Shown here: positions 9,276-17,109 of the stretch, piece after piece
Position numbering within the stretch: the first letter of the stretch is position 1
Layout: every line of letters begins with the position of its first letter
Assembly: GCA_022539475.1 (NCBI GenBank)
Contig: VCMS01000057.1
Coordinates: 62,001-126,000, forward strand
Direction of reading: 5' to 3'
Source: Gracilaria domingensis
Taxonomy: Eukaryota > Rhodophyta > Florideophyceae > Gracilariales > Gracilariaceae
DNA length: 64,000 nt
Program-made: the position numbers and the translations under genes
Notes under the pieces: generated by a model
The model's input: only the letters and a program-made list of their open reading frames with translations
What the model was told of the DNA's origin: nothing
The model's database searches: none

Positions 9276-11009
9276 CTATTGCTCCAATGTCAGAGCCCAG
9301 TCCCAGGCGTAATGCTCTCCATAGTTGAAATACAACTCTTCGCCCCTCTCAATATCTCTTACTGCTCTACAACGAAGTAGAGCATAGTTAGAAAGGTCGG
9401 ACGTAAACTGTATCACGGACTTCGCTTCCACCACCTGCACATTAGCACTTCGAGTCCTGTTTGACCGGGGCTCCGATAAATCGGGATCCCCGGCATGATA
9501 TCCGGCGTCGTTAATGTAGCCCTTGATACAAAAAGGCGCCGGGACAATGTACAATTCGCTCTCCTTTCTATCCTGAGCCTGTCCTGGTCTGTTCCTCAGG
9601 TGCAGAAACTCCGTACCAGTCACAGTGACCATCATAGAAAACAACTTGTACCGCACTGGAGTTGCTCCGAGACAGCCACTTCCATACGTTAAGTGTCTTT
9701 CCTTCCGGTTCGTCAGATCCGTGTATACCAAAGTTCCATAAAAATGACAGATAGTTTCCCCAGCCAATATCTTATGTTCCGTGAACACCCCCATACCAGC
9801 ACGGGGATGTCGAATCTTAGAAGATGCTATATGTAAGCGATAGCAATTGGCTTCAACAGTCAACAGCATATGCATATCCATTAGATTCAGAGCTCCTCGG
9901 TACTTCTCCTCCCAAAGATCTACAGTATGCTGTCCACACTTGTCGACAAACTCCCAGTCCTTCCAGTATCTTCCTAGGAACTGAGTAATATGTCCTGGCA
10001 TCACTTGGTACTGGGGGTAACCAAATGGAGCCTCCCATTCAAGCCGACCTCGGTCCCGATGTGGAACCCGTTCATAAGTCGTTGAAGCTGCATCCACCAC
10101 CTCCTGTTCAACCAGGATATCATTCTTCCCCCCGCGAATAACTTCGGCCATAAGAGTCGTTATATGGTGCTTCGCATGGCTGAAACATGGCCTATTCTTC
10201 TCGCACCCCAAGAACTTCCTATGCTTTGTCAGCGATAGGCACGCCATACCCGTAGAAAAAGATCCCGCGAACATGTCCATGACAAGATCACCCGGTCTTG
10301 TGAAGCGACATATCAACTCCTTCATCAACTCCCTCGACTTCTGCTCCGGTCTTATGTACTGCCCACCTGGTACTGAACTACCTGGCTCATGTACCTTCCA
10401 TGTCAAGCACTCCCCCGCTCTCGGTTTTGGCACCCGGTCAATTACATTCCTGTTAGCCGGGAAAGTAGAAGGAATGAAATTGTTCTCCTCAAATGGAGTA
10501 AGACTGGCTTCCTCCGATGGTCGCAATCCACGCTTCACCCCATGAACGGCGTACTCCGTTACGGGCTGTATCCCAAACTTCCGTGGATTCCCTCCAACAT
10601 TACTTCGATCCCGGATGAACACCAGTGGATTCGCATCCACTTTAAACGAAGACATGAGTTCTGGTTTACCTTCGCTTCCAGCTTCATCTTTCGTACTCTC
10701 CGTTTCCGAAAGTATTCTGTGGCAAACATGAAACTGTGCCATGGCACAGAATATAATGAAGTGCCTACCTGACCGAAGCGCGGAATTTATTAAGTCAGCC
10801 GTACGGATCATGTCTTCCTCACTGAAGACATCGTGACCACTATTCCGTTTGTTCCTCTTCCTTCGAGTGTTAAAGGGAGGGTCTGTTAGGACAAGCTGTG
10901 CCTCACACCATAAAATCTCACTCTGATTCACAAACGTTTCGTGTGTGTGCCTCAGGTCCTTCATGTCACAGTTGTACGCTACAAAGTGTGACTTCTCATC
11001 CCCTTCCAC
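9276..11009 (-). CDS. Predicted DNA amino-methyltransferase fused to SET domain
   Basis: This 577-codon frame has two enzymatic domains. Residues 1-300 look like a beta-class N6-adenine/N4-cytosine DNA methyltransferase: catalytic motif IV is DPPF (residues 43-46), and the AdoMet-binding motif I is DMFAGSFSTG (residues 245-254). The order IV before I defines the beta class. DPPF replaces the commoner DPPY. Residues about 398-570 look like a SET lysine methyltransferase domain: GMGVFTEHKILAGETICHFY at the start, YINDAGYH at the place of the substrate/AdoMet NH motif, and ERGEELYFNYGEHY for the terminal ELxFDYG motif. The frame begins without an ATG (GTG at 11009) and overlaps the 477-codon frame by 31 nt in another phase. 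A one-base frameshift probably separates two parts of one gene. The first ATG is 15 codons in. Which base or histone residue is modified cannot be told. Confidence 0.7.
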   Translation of the reverse strand: MEGDEKSHFVAYNCDMKDLRHTHETFVNQSEILWCEAQLVLTDPPFNTRRKRNKRNSGHDVFSEEDMIRTADLINSALRSGRHFIIFCAMAQFHVCHRILSETESTKDEAGSEGKPELMSSFKVDANPLVFIRDRSNVGGNPRKFGIQPVTEYAVHGVKRGLRPSEEASLTPFEENNFIPSTFPANRNVIDRVPKPRAGECLTWKVHEPGSSVPGGQYIRPEQKSRELMKELICRFTRPGDLVMDMFAGSFSTGMACLSLTKHRKFLGCEKNRPCFSHAKHHITTLMAEVIRGGKNDILVEQEVVDAASTTYERVPHRDRGRLEWEAPFGYPQYQVMPGHITQFLGRYWKDWEFVDKCGQHTVDLWEEKYRGALNLMDMHMLLTVEANCYRLHIASSKIRHPRAGMGVFTEHKILAGETICHFYGTLVYTDLTNRKERHLTYGSGCLGATPVRYKLFSMMVTVTGTEFLHLRNRPGQAQDRKESELYIVPAPFCIKGYINDAGYHAGDPDLSEPRSNRTRSANVQVVEAKSVIQFTSDLSNYALLRCRAVRDIERGEELYFNYGEHYAWDWALTLEQ

Positions 11010-12412
11010 ACCTTGTCCATATTCATTCGAAGGAGACTGGATATCCCCTTCATGGGCGGCTCAATACCAGTCTTTTGGATGTTGTAACCGGCAACCCGAG
11101 ATTCATGCTCCGCAAGATTCACCGGCTTCTCGAAGTCGTCGCTATCGGAGCTCACGAGGTTCATATACTCTCGACGAGGTGGGGGTGGGGCAGTCTTGGT
11201 TGAAGAAGGTTCGGCATTACCGGAAGTTTTAGGGGTTTTCGTCAGTTCAATATCAGGTTTCGCGTGAATGCCGACATGGAACCCTGCCGCATGACGCATA
11301 TCCTGTATCAGTTTCCATAGCAACTCCGAAAACTTCTGAAATCGAGCAGGCAACTCACCGGAGTCAGAACCAGATACGGTATCCATCCGTATCTCCGAAA
11401 ACTCTATCCAGTTTCTCATCTGATCAGCCCGTAAGCTATAGAGGCTATCGTGGGTGCATACGGTTTCGAGGTCTGTCAAGAATTCCTTAGCCAGTATTCG
11501 GAGGTTTGTATCGCATTCATCACTCAAGGTCTCCACCGATCCACTAGTACTGCTCTGTGGCACATCCTGTGTGTTGAATCGAGTACTCTGGCTCGGCGGG
11601 GCATAACCAGACTCCCGTGTCTCTAGCGCCGTATACTTCAACGTCTGCATATTCATGTAAATGTATGGTTTCACCATGTGCTGAACGTTCGTGTATCCGA
11701 GATAAGTCGCAAAACAACTCCATGCCCATACAACCTCACTGATAGCGAATCCCAGTCGATCAACGTTGTCTTTGGAGAACGACGTAAAAGTGGGTATGTA
11801 CACAGATGGTGCATGGTTCACTTTTCGTTTCTTTTTCGGTTGTTTCTTCTCCATCATTCGGATGTTGTCGTTCTCTCCCATTATGTGGCCGAGGTATGAT
11901 AAGTATATAACGACCTCAAATGGGTTCACAGCTGTTGGTGGGATGAACACTGTCGTCTTCAGAACCTGCTTTCTCCTGGTCATGAAATAACCAACCAGGC
12001 CTCGCACCGGTAGGTATATACCCATATCCATAGAGAGAAGGAAAAAATCGCGCAGTCTCTGGTCCTCATCCCCGTCCTTCTTGTCAAGAAGCTTCGTTAC
12101 AAGATATCGTTGTTCCACAGGTTTGTTATTGACAACACTCTTTCGCAGCTGTTGCAGTGTCAAGTTCTGCAGGTTCTTGGAGTTAGTGGCCTCCTCAAAC
12201 ATCTTCCTTGCCTCCGGAATATCCTTATAGTTCTCGGCGCAGAACTCTATTAACCCTCTAAACCCCACGTCCCGTGGCCGATCAGGGCCTCCATCGCTGT
12301 TTGCCAAAGCATCGCGAAGAACCAAGAAAAGTCTGACATATGCATGGAACGCCGGAGGCGGAGCACTCATGTCGATAGGATGTATCTCCTCTCCATCATC
12401 GGTGGAATCCAT
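10979..12412 (-). CDS. NLS-bearing protein, likely N-terminal part of methyltransferase-SET gene
   Basis: This 477-codon frame begins with ATG at 12412 and is the first gene of the minus-strand array. It has no catalytic domain that I recognise. It carries PKKKRKV near residue 200, an exact match to the classical monopartite nuclear localisation signal, so nuclear location is likely. The N-terminal half is helical; the C-terminal third is Ser/Pro-rich and probably disordered (SSTKTAPPPPRREY). The last codons overlap the next frame by 31 nt. Reading across the overlap in the other phase gives a smooth continuation into the methyltransferase motifs, so I suspect a single gene with a frameshift. 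Upstream, 12421-12535 holds a promoter-like module shared with the divergent + strand gene. Confidence 0.6.
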   Translation of the reverse strand: MDSTDDGEEIHPIDMSAPPPAFHAYVRLFLVLRDALANSDGGPDRPRDVGFRGLIEFCAENYKDIPEARKMFEEATNSKNLQNLTLQQLRKSVVNNKPVEQRYLVTKLLDKKDGDEDQRLRDFFLLSMDMGIYLPVRGLVGYFMTRRKQVLKTTVFIPPTAVNPFEVVIYLSYLGHIMGENDNIRMMEKKQPKKKRKVNHAPSVYIPTFTSFSKDNVDRLGFAISEVVWAWSCFATYLGYTNVQHMVKPYIYMNMQTLKYTALETRESGYAPPSQSTRFNTQDVPQSSTSGSVETLSDECDTNLRILAKEFLTDLETVCTHDSLYSLRADQMRNWIEFSEIRMDTVSGSDSGELPARFQKFSELLWKLIQDMRHAAGFHVGIHAKPDIELTKTPKTSGNAEPSSTKTAPPPPRREYMNLVSSDSDDFEKPVNLAEHESRVAGYNIQKTGIEPPMKGISSLLRMNMDKVWKGMRSHTL

Positions 12413-12420
12413 CGCTTCAG

Positions 12421-12535
12421 CGCAAACAACGGATGCGAGCCTTTAAATGGCGAGTTACGCTGGGCACCCCCGCTTTCGGCAGCTCCTCCCAGCGCACTGC
12501 CAGTCTCGTCCGTGTTTGTGTCCGCTCGGTGCGAT
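12421..12535 (-). promoter_or_regulatory. Promoter-like module of minus-strand array (outer inverted repeat, left)
   Basis: The reverse complement of this stretch is nearly the same as 13555-13665, upstream of the ParB-dioxygenase gene, and as 43991-44100 upstream of its second copy. The shared block includes GGCAGTGCGCTGGGAGGAG and GCCCAGCGTAA, then a TTTAAA motif about 30 nt before the likely transcript start. In each case the block lies just before the first ATG. The promoter role is inferred from position and conservation. Confidence 0.55.
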
Positions 12536-12655
12536 AGCGTCGCGTGTCGGCCACCTCGCGATTCGGAGCTATTGCAAAGGTCACGTATTGTGCTAAAAGT
12601 CACGGATCAAGTGGGTGTGAAGCGCTAGTTTTCTCTAGTTTGATATATGTGCACG

Positions 12656-13363
12656 GCGTGTGCAGCGAAATCACTGCCAGAAGTGCCGGAAGGAGTGTTT
12701 TGGGAGGTCTCCGGAAGGCGCCGGAATGTGGCCAGAACGTGCCCGCGGGCGGGGGGGGGGGGGGTGGGTCGTGTTAGGGTAGCTAAACTAACACGACCGG
12801 ACCCCCCCGCCCGCGGGCACGTTTTGGCCGATTTTTTGAAAATTGTGCTATTTTAAAATGTGCGATTTTATGCCCGCGGGCGGGGGGGGTCGGTCGTGTT
12901 AGGGTAGCTACCCTAACACGACCGGACCCCCCCGCCCGCGGGCACGTTTTGGACGATTTTTTGAAAAATGTGCTATTTTAAAATGTGCGATTTTATGCCC
13001 GCGGGCGGGGGGGGTCGGTCGTGTTAGGGTAGCTACCCTAACACGACCGGACCCCCCCGCCCGCGGGCACGTTTTGGACGATTTTTTGAAAAATGTGCGA
13101 TTTTATGCCTGCGGGCGAGGGGGCTCGGTCGTGTTAGGGTAACTACCCTAACACGACCAGACCCCCCCGCCCGCGGGCACGTTTTGGACAATTTTTTGAA
13201 AAATGTGCGATTTTATGCCCGCGGGCGGGGGGGTTCGGTCGTGTTAGGGTAGGTACCCTAACACGACCGACCCCCCCTTTGCCCGCGGGCACGTTCTGGC
13301 CACATTCCGGCGCCTTCCCGGGACCTCCCAAAACACGCCGCCCCGCAGTGATTTCGCTACACC
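12656..13363. repeat. Foldback with five tandem palindromes
   Basis: Arms 12656-12750 and 13281-13363 are inverted copies of each other, sharing TGTTTTGGGAGGTC and GGCGCCGGAATGTGGCCAG. Between them lie five near-perfect palindromes at about 12739-12820, 12871-12944, 12996-13070, 13106-13190 and 13216-13292. Each has a GCCCGCGGGC and poly-G/poly-C outer part and a GTGTTAGGGTAGCTACCC core. They are separated by AT-rich spacers carrying GATTTTTTGAAAAATGTGC. The period is about 110-125 bp. The array lies exactly between the two divergent gene units. Confidence 0.9.
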
Positions 13364-13554
13364 CGGCCGCCGGTACGTTGGCGCCGCTGTCCACGTGTAT
13401 TTGCGGGAGTAGGCTGTACATGGAAGTGAATGAGTGTACTCTTGACTACTATGCAAAGCATTTGAAGAGCATGATTAGAGAGCGCGACCATAGCTCGCGT
13501 GAGTCATCATTCCGCGAACTCCACGACTCTAAAGCGTACAATCAGCGTGCGAGC

Positions 13555-13665
13555 GGTTACGGACAGGACACGGACGAGACTGGCAGTGCGCTGGGAGGAG
13601 CTGCCGAAAGCGGGGGTGCCCAGCGTAAGTCGCCATTTAAAAGGCTCGCATCCGTTCTTGTATCG
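13555..13665 (+). promoter_or_regulatory. Promoter-like module of ParB-dioxygenase gene (outer inverted repeat, right)
   Basis: Inverted copy of 12421-12535 and direct counterpart of 43991-44100. It contains GGCAGTGCGCTGGGAGGAG, GCCCAGCGTAAGTCGCC and a TTTAAAA motif at about 13636-13642, followed 75 nt later by the ATG at 13719. The left border of the 8-kb duplication falls within this module. Confidence 0.55.
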
Positions 13666-13718
13666 TCCAGAGCGAGCGTATTGTTGATATACACCTTTCA
13701 CTGCAATAGCTGTTCAAC

Positions 13719-14408
13719 ATGAAGCCAACTCGTGTTCGAAAGCGTACGCAAAGCGTGACTCCTCGCACTCGGCGGAGCACTCGATTATTGCAAGGTGGAA
13801 TGCGGGTTTCTCTGCAGATGGATATTGAGAATGAAGGAAAGGTGATAGTCGGGGAAGCGTTGTTGCATGGAATTGGAAGTGTTCTACGCCGCGAGTTGCA
13901 CGGGAAGCAATTGGACCCAGGTCTTGTGGTGGTTCATAATATTCTCATCAGTCGAAGCGGTCAGAGGTTCTACCCCTACCGGGCGGAGGGCCTGGATCTT
14001 CCACAATATATCCAGGATCTCCGGACGGCCGCTCCTTGGTATGCGAAAATGATGGAACCGGTGGCAGCCAGCATTCTGGCGTCCAAGCGAGGAACGGTGA
14101 GCGCTATGAGTGAGGTGATGACGCCGACAAGCCGCACGGAGCCAATTCGAAGTCCATCAACAGCGAGAGGTAGCGCATCAGTAGCACCTCCGCGGGCAGG
14201 TCCGTCGTCTGTTACGAAGCGGTCTATGGAGACGAGAGCATCCCCAGCTACGAAGCGGACAGGTCAAACAAAGTCTACCTCCGCTACGAAGTCCGCTGCG
14301 TCGAAAAGGGCTTCTCCTGAGATGAATCAGACCGTCGACACAAAGGGGATCTTCTGCGTCGAAACAGACGGTTCAGCAGGGGACGGCTGTGCAAGAGGAG
14401 GAAGATGA
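13719..14408 (+). CDS. N-terminal part of ParB-dioxygenase gene, frameshifted
   Basis: The frame starts with ATG 13719 and runs to about 14341 as real coding sequence: a basic N-terminus (KPTRVRKRTQ, TPRTRRSTR), a globular-looking block (residues 30-110), then a long Ser/Thr/Lys-rich tail with repeated TKR/ATK units. In copy 2 the matching frame runs on without a break into the next segment. Copy 1 has one extra A in the run at 14342-14344, which throws the frame and makes the last about 20 codons artificial. So this is the 5' end of the gene continued at 14389-17103. Confidence 0.6.
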   Translation: MKPTRVRKRTQSVTPRTRRSTRLLQGGMRVSLQMDIENEGKVIVGEALLHGIGSVLRRELHGKQLDPGLVVVHNILISRSGQRFYPYRAEGLDLPQYIQDLRTAAPWYAKMMEPVAASILASKRGTVSAMSEVMTPTSRTEPIRSPSTARGSASVAPPRAGPSSVTKRSMETRASPATKRTGQTKSTSATKSAASKRASPEMNQTVDTKGIFCVETDGSAGDGCARGGR

Positions 14409-17103
14409 GATCATGAAAGGTCCCCTTCCAGACGCGGATGCGCAATCCGCGCAAGTAGCTGGTCCATCTGTACCTCAAACTGCACCAGAAACTGCGGAGC
14501 AGCAGGACGATGACGTTGTTCTTCTGTCCGCAAGAATGGCACGTTCAAGTGTTTCTGGCGAGCGGTCTGGAACACAAGGGACACCTACTCGGAGCAAGAC
14601 GTACAGACGAATTCGTCAGAAGGTACCAAAGGTGAACCTCAATCAGTACCGGATGGTTGTTGTTACTGTTGACATCACTCTGGTGGACACTCCGCCCAAT
14701 TTACTCCGTGGAGTAAGTAAACGCCACATTGAAGCCCTTGTGAAGAGTATGGAGGAGCGGGGGATATTGCAGTCGATGGGTTCTCCAGTGGTGGCCTTAC
14801 AAGATGCTACTACGGGAGAGAGGGATACTGACAAGGGACGCCTAACGAAGAAGTGCTTCATTGTACATGGTTTGTATCGTCTGAAAGCTATACAATATTT
14901 GGCAGCGACTGGTGCACCGAAGTGGAAGCGATTAGCCAAGTTTTGGCGTTGCAATCTGCTGATACGAAAAGATGGGAGGCCCATTGGGATGAAGGAATTG
15001 TTATGTGTTGCTTCGTACCTCAATGAGTCGACGAGTACCATGCGAAGGATGATGTTTGCAGACAAGATACACTCTATAGTTAGTGTGGTGGCCATTCTAA
15101 TTGAAGATGTTGAGGGGGTGACGCCGGCAGACGTGGATCCTGCAGAAGTGACAGAAGTGTTGAAAGAGAGCCAACTGATTGGGATTGTGCAAGAGCGTCA
15201 GTATCTGAGATATGCCAATGTCGCCCTGCAACTCATGTCTCGTGAGGGAATCCTGGCCCATTTCGAGGATATATGTGAGACTGTGAGTGACATAGGTCTC
15301 ACACATCTGTCCCATACTCCGCTATATGTTTTGGATGCCGAGGAGTTTTCCTTCATTCTTGATTGTCTTCAGATGTTTCTATTGAAGGGCAAGTCGACGA
15401 AGACAAAGCAATGGAAAAGCTTTGAGGAGGTTCGAGGTTTCTTTTATGATAGAGCAGTGTCTCTGTTCCGCGCGGCTAGAGCAGTGAGGAATGAACTGAA
15501 CGAGGAAGAGTCCATGGAAGTGTTCCTGAAACGCGAAGTCAGTCTTTCTGCTCCATCGAATGAAGATGACGTTGAAGACCCAGACAACAACGCAGCTGTG
15601 TATCACTTCCTTTTGGGACAAGTTGTGAACTTCAACACATTGCCGCGTGTTCGGAGCAGGACGAACTCAATTAGAACTGCCACGACTTCCGTTCAGAATC
15701 GATTGCGGACGGTGGTCAAGGTAATTCCGCCCCCCGCACCAGTGAAGCAGTTCGTGACGAAGAGGAGGACTCCCGCTGCTGCTGCTGCAACATCTGCCAG
15801 TGAAGAAGGGGAGCCGCGAAGAAGTGCACGAGAACGAGCGCAGGTGAGTTATAGGGAAATTGAGCACGGCCGAAATCGAGGTGCCATAGAAGTTCTGGAT
15901 AGCTCTGAAGAAGAACAGCGGGCTCCGCCGAGGAAGAAACGGAGAAAGACTTTCACACAACAGATGAGATCTACTCTGAACAGCATGACACCGGATGACC
16001 TGATGTCTCAACTAAATGAACATGTGCTGAGAGGAAGGTCGATGAAGGTTCAGTTCGTGGCATTGGGAGAGGGAGCGAATGCAGAGAACGCAGGCAGTTC
16101 TGCATTTGTGGATGACGATGAGCTTCTTTCTGTGACAGTTCCACGGGTTGTCACCGTCGAGAAAGATGCTGCGCCAGACGATCAGCAAGAGACAGGTGGG
16201 GGGTCATTTGATGACGAGCTACCTACAGATGTTCCGGAATCTGAGGAGCACGGACTTGTTCGAGGAGACCCATATGATGGCCCACCGAACCCATCATGGT
16301 GCGGGTATGCCAGGCTGAGACCGCAGGAATGGCAAGGGAAGAAGGTAATTGAGCACAAGGACCCCTGGCTCAGAGTCATTCACTTGCCGAAGGGACATAG
16401 TTCGGAGCTGCTAAGTGTCTCGAATCTCAGAGATGTACACCATCTTGTCTTTTGGCACGCTGCAAGGGCTGAAGATCGCCTGCGGGCGGAGACATTTGGT
16501 ATGCAGTATCCTCGTACTCGACCGACAGGTATGGATGATGAAGAGGTGCTGTGGGTTGCTGCGAAGGAGCATGACCAATTTCGGCAAATGTTCTTCGCCC
16601 GAATGCAAGCTGAGCTAAGGCAGAATGAATATTGCGTGCTTGATGGCTTTGCGACGGATAATGGTGTCTCTAAATGGGAGGAGTTGGAAGAAGTTCGGGA
16701 CTTCGGAGATATGTCGGGGAAGTTGGTGGATTTCTTCGAGAATGAATATGGAGCGATGCCGGATATACGGAAAGGGGAGGAACAGAAGTCGTTTGTTCAA
16801 ATCATCAACGATGATGAAAGATGGAAGGACGGTAGCGATGGACCATTTGAGGGGAGAGTGATGTCGACACGTTGGGGTACGGTGGAGAAGCCGGAGGATA
16901 ATGAGGAGCTCAGGTGGGTTGTAAGGTCGCGTGCTTTACTTGATGTTCGAATGGGTACAATTGCTGCGGCTTTGGGACTATGGGACAATGAAAGGGAAGC
17001 TGTGAAGATGTACACTCCGAAAACTGGTCGTCGATTTCTGGGGACGACGAGAAAGTGCAAGCGCCAGACGCTGCACACCGACTTCAGTGGTCTGATTGCG
17101 TAG
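14389..17103 (+). CDS. ParB-like domain plus Fe(II)/2OG dioxygenase-like protein, main part
   Basis: This is a 904-codon frame. Residues about 92-225 resemble the ParB/sulfiredoxin-fold domain: a helix SKRHIEALVKSMEERGIL, then the GxxR-type motif in FIVHGLYRLKAIQYL, then a helical part with STSTMRRMM. ParB-type domains bind or cut DNA, and some hydrolyse nucleotides. The middle is acidic and basic, with an NLS-like PPRKKRRK. The C-terminal about 250 residues look like the start of a 2-oxoglutarate/Fe(II) dioxygenase, ending with the metal-binding HxD in QTLHTDFSGL (H896, D898). The frame stops at TAG 17101-17103, and the rest of the dioxygenase core follows in the same phase at 17110. The first M is not the true start, because the gene begins at 13719. 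DNA-base oxidation is a possible role, not shown. Confidence 0.6.
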   Translation: MQEEEDEIMKGPLPDADAQSAQVAGPSVPQTAPETAEQQDDDVVLLSARMARSSVSGERSGTQGTPTRSKTYRRIRQKVPKVNLNQYRMVVVTVDITLVDTPPNLLRGVSKRHIEALVKSMEERGILQSMGSPVVALQDATTGERDTDKGRLTKKCFIVHGLYRLKAIQYLAATGAPKWKRLAKFWRCNLLIRKDGRPIGMKELLCVASYLNESTSTMRRMMFADKIHSIVSVVAILIEDVEGVTPADVDPAEVTEVLKESQLIGIVQERQYLRYANVALQLMSREGILAHFEDICETVSDIGLTHLSHTPLYVLDAEEFSFILDCLQMFLLKGKSTKTKQWKSFEEVRGFFYDRAVSLFRAARAVRNELNEEESMEVFLKREVSLSAPSNEDDVEDPDNNAAVYHFLLGQVVNFNTLPRVRSRTNSIRTATTSVQNRLRTVVKVIPPPAPVKQFVTKRRTPAAAAATSASEEGEPRRSARERAQVSYREIEHGRNRGAIEVLDSSEEEQRAPPRKKRRKTFTQQMRSTLNSMTPDDLMSQLNEHVLRGRSMKVQFVALGEGANAENAGSSAFVDDDELLSVTVPRVVTVEKDAAPDDQQETGGGSFDDELPTDVPESEEHGLVRGDPYDGPPNPSWCGYARLRPQEWQGKKVIEHKDPWLRVIHLPKGHSSELLSVSNLRDVHHLVFWHAARAEDRLRAETFGMQYPRTRPTGMDDEEVLWVAAKEHDQFRQMFFARMQAELRQNEYCVLDGFATDNGVSKWEELEEVRDFGDMSGKLVDFFENEYGAMPDIRKGEEQKSFVQIINDDERWKDGSDGPFEGRVMSTRWGTVEKPEDNEELRWVVRSRALLDVRMGTIAAALGLWDNEREAVKMYTPKTGRRFLGTTRKCKRQTLHTDFSGLIA

Positions 17104-17109
17104 GAAAAA

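Noticed and set aside
12739-13292. CRISPR-like array
   Set aside because: The regularly spaced units are long palindromes with nearly identical spacers; there are no unique spacers, and the context is eukaryotic.
12739-13292. Interstitial telomere array because of TTAGGG
   Set aside because: TTAGGG occurs only once per palindrome arm and is not tandemly repeated.
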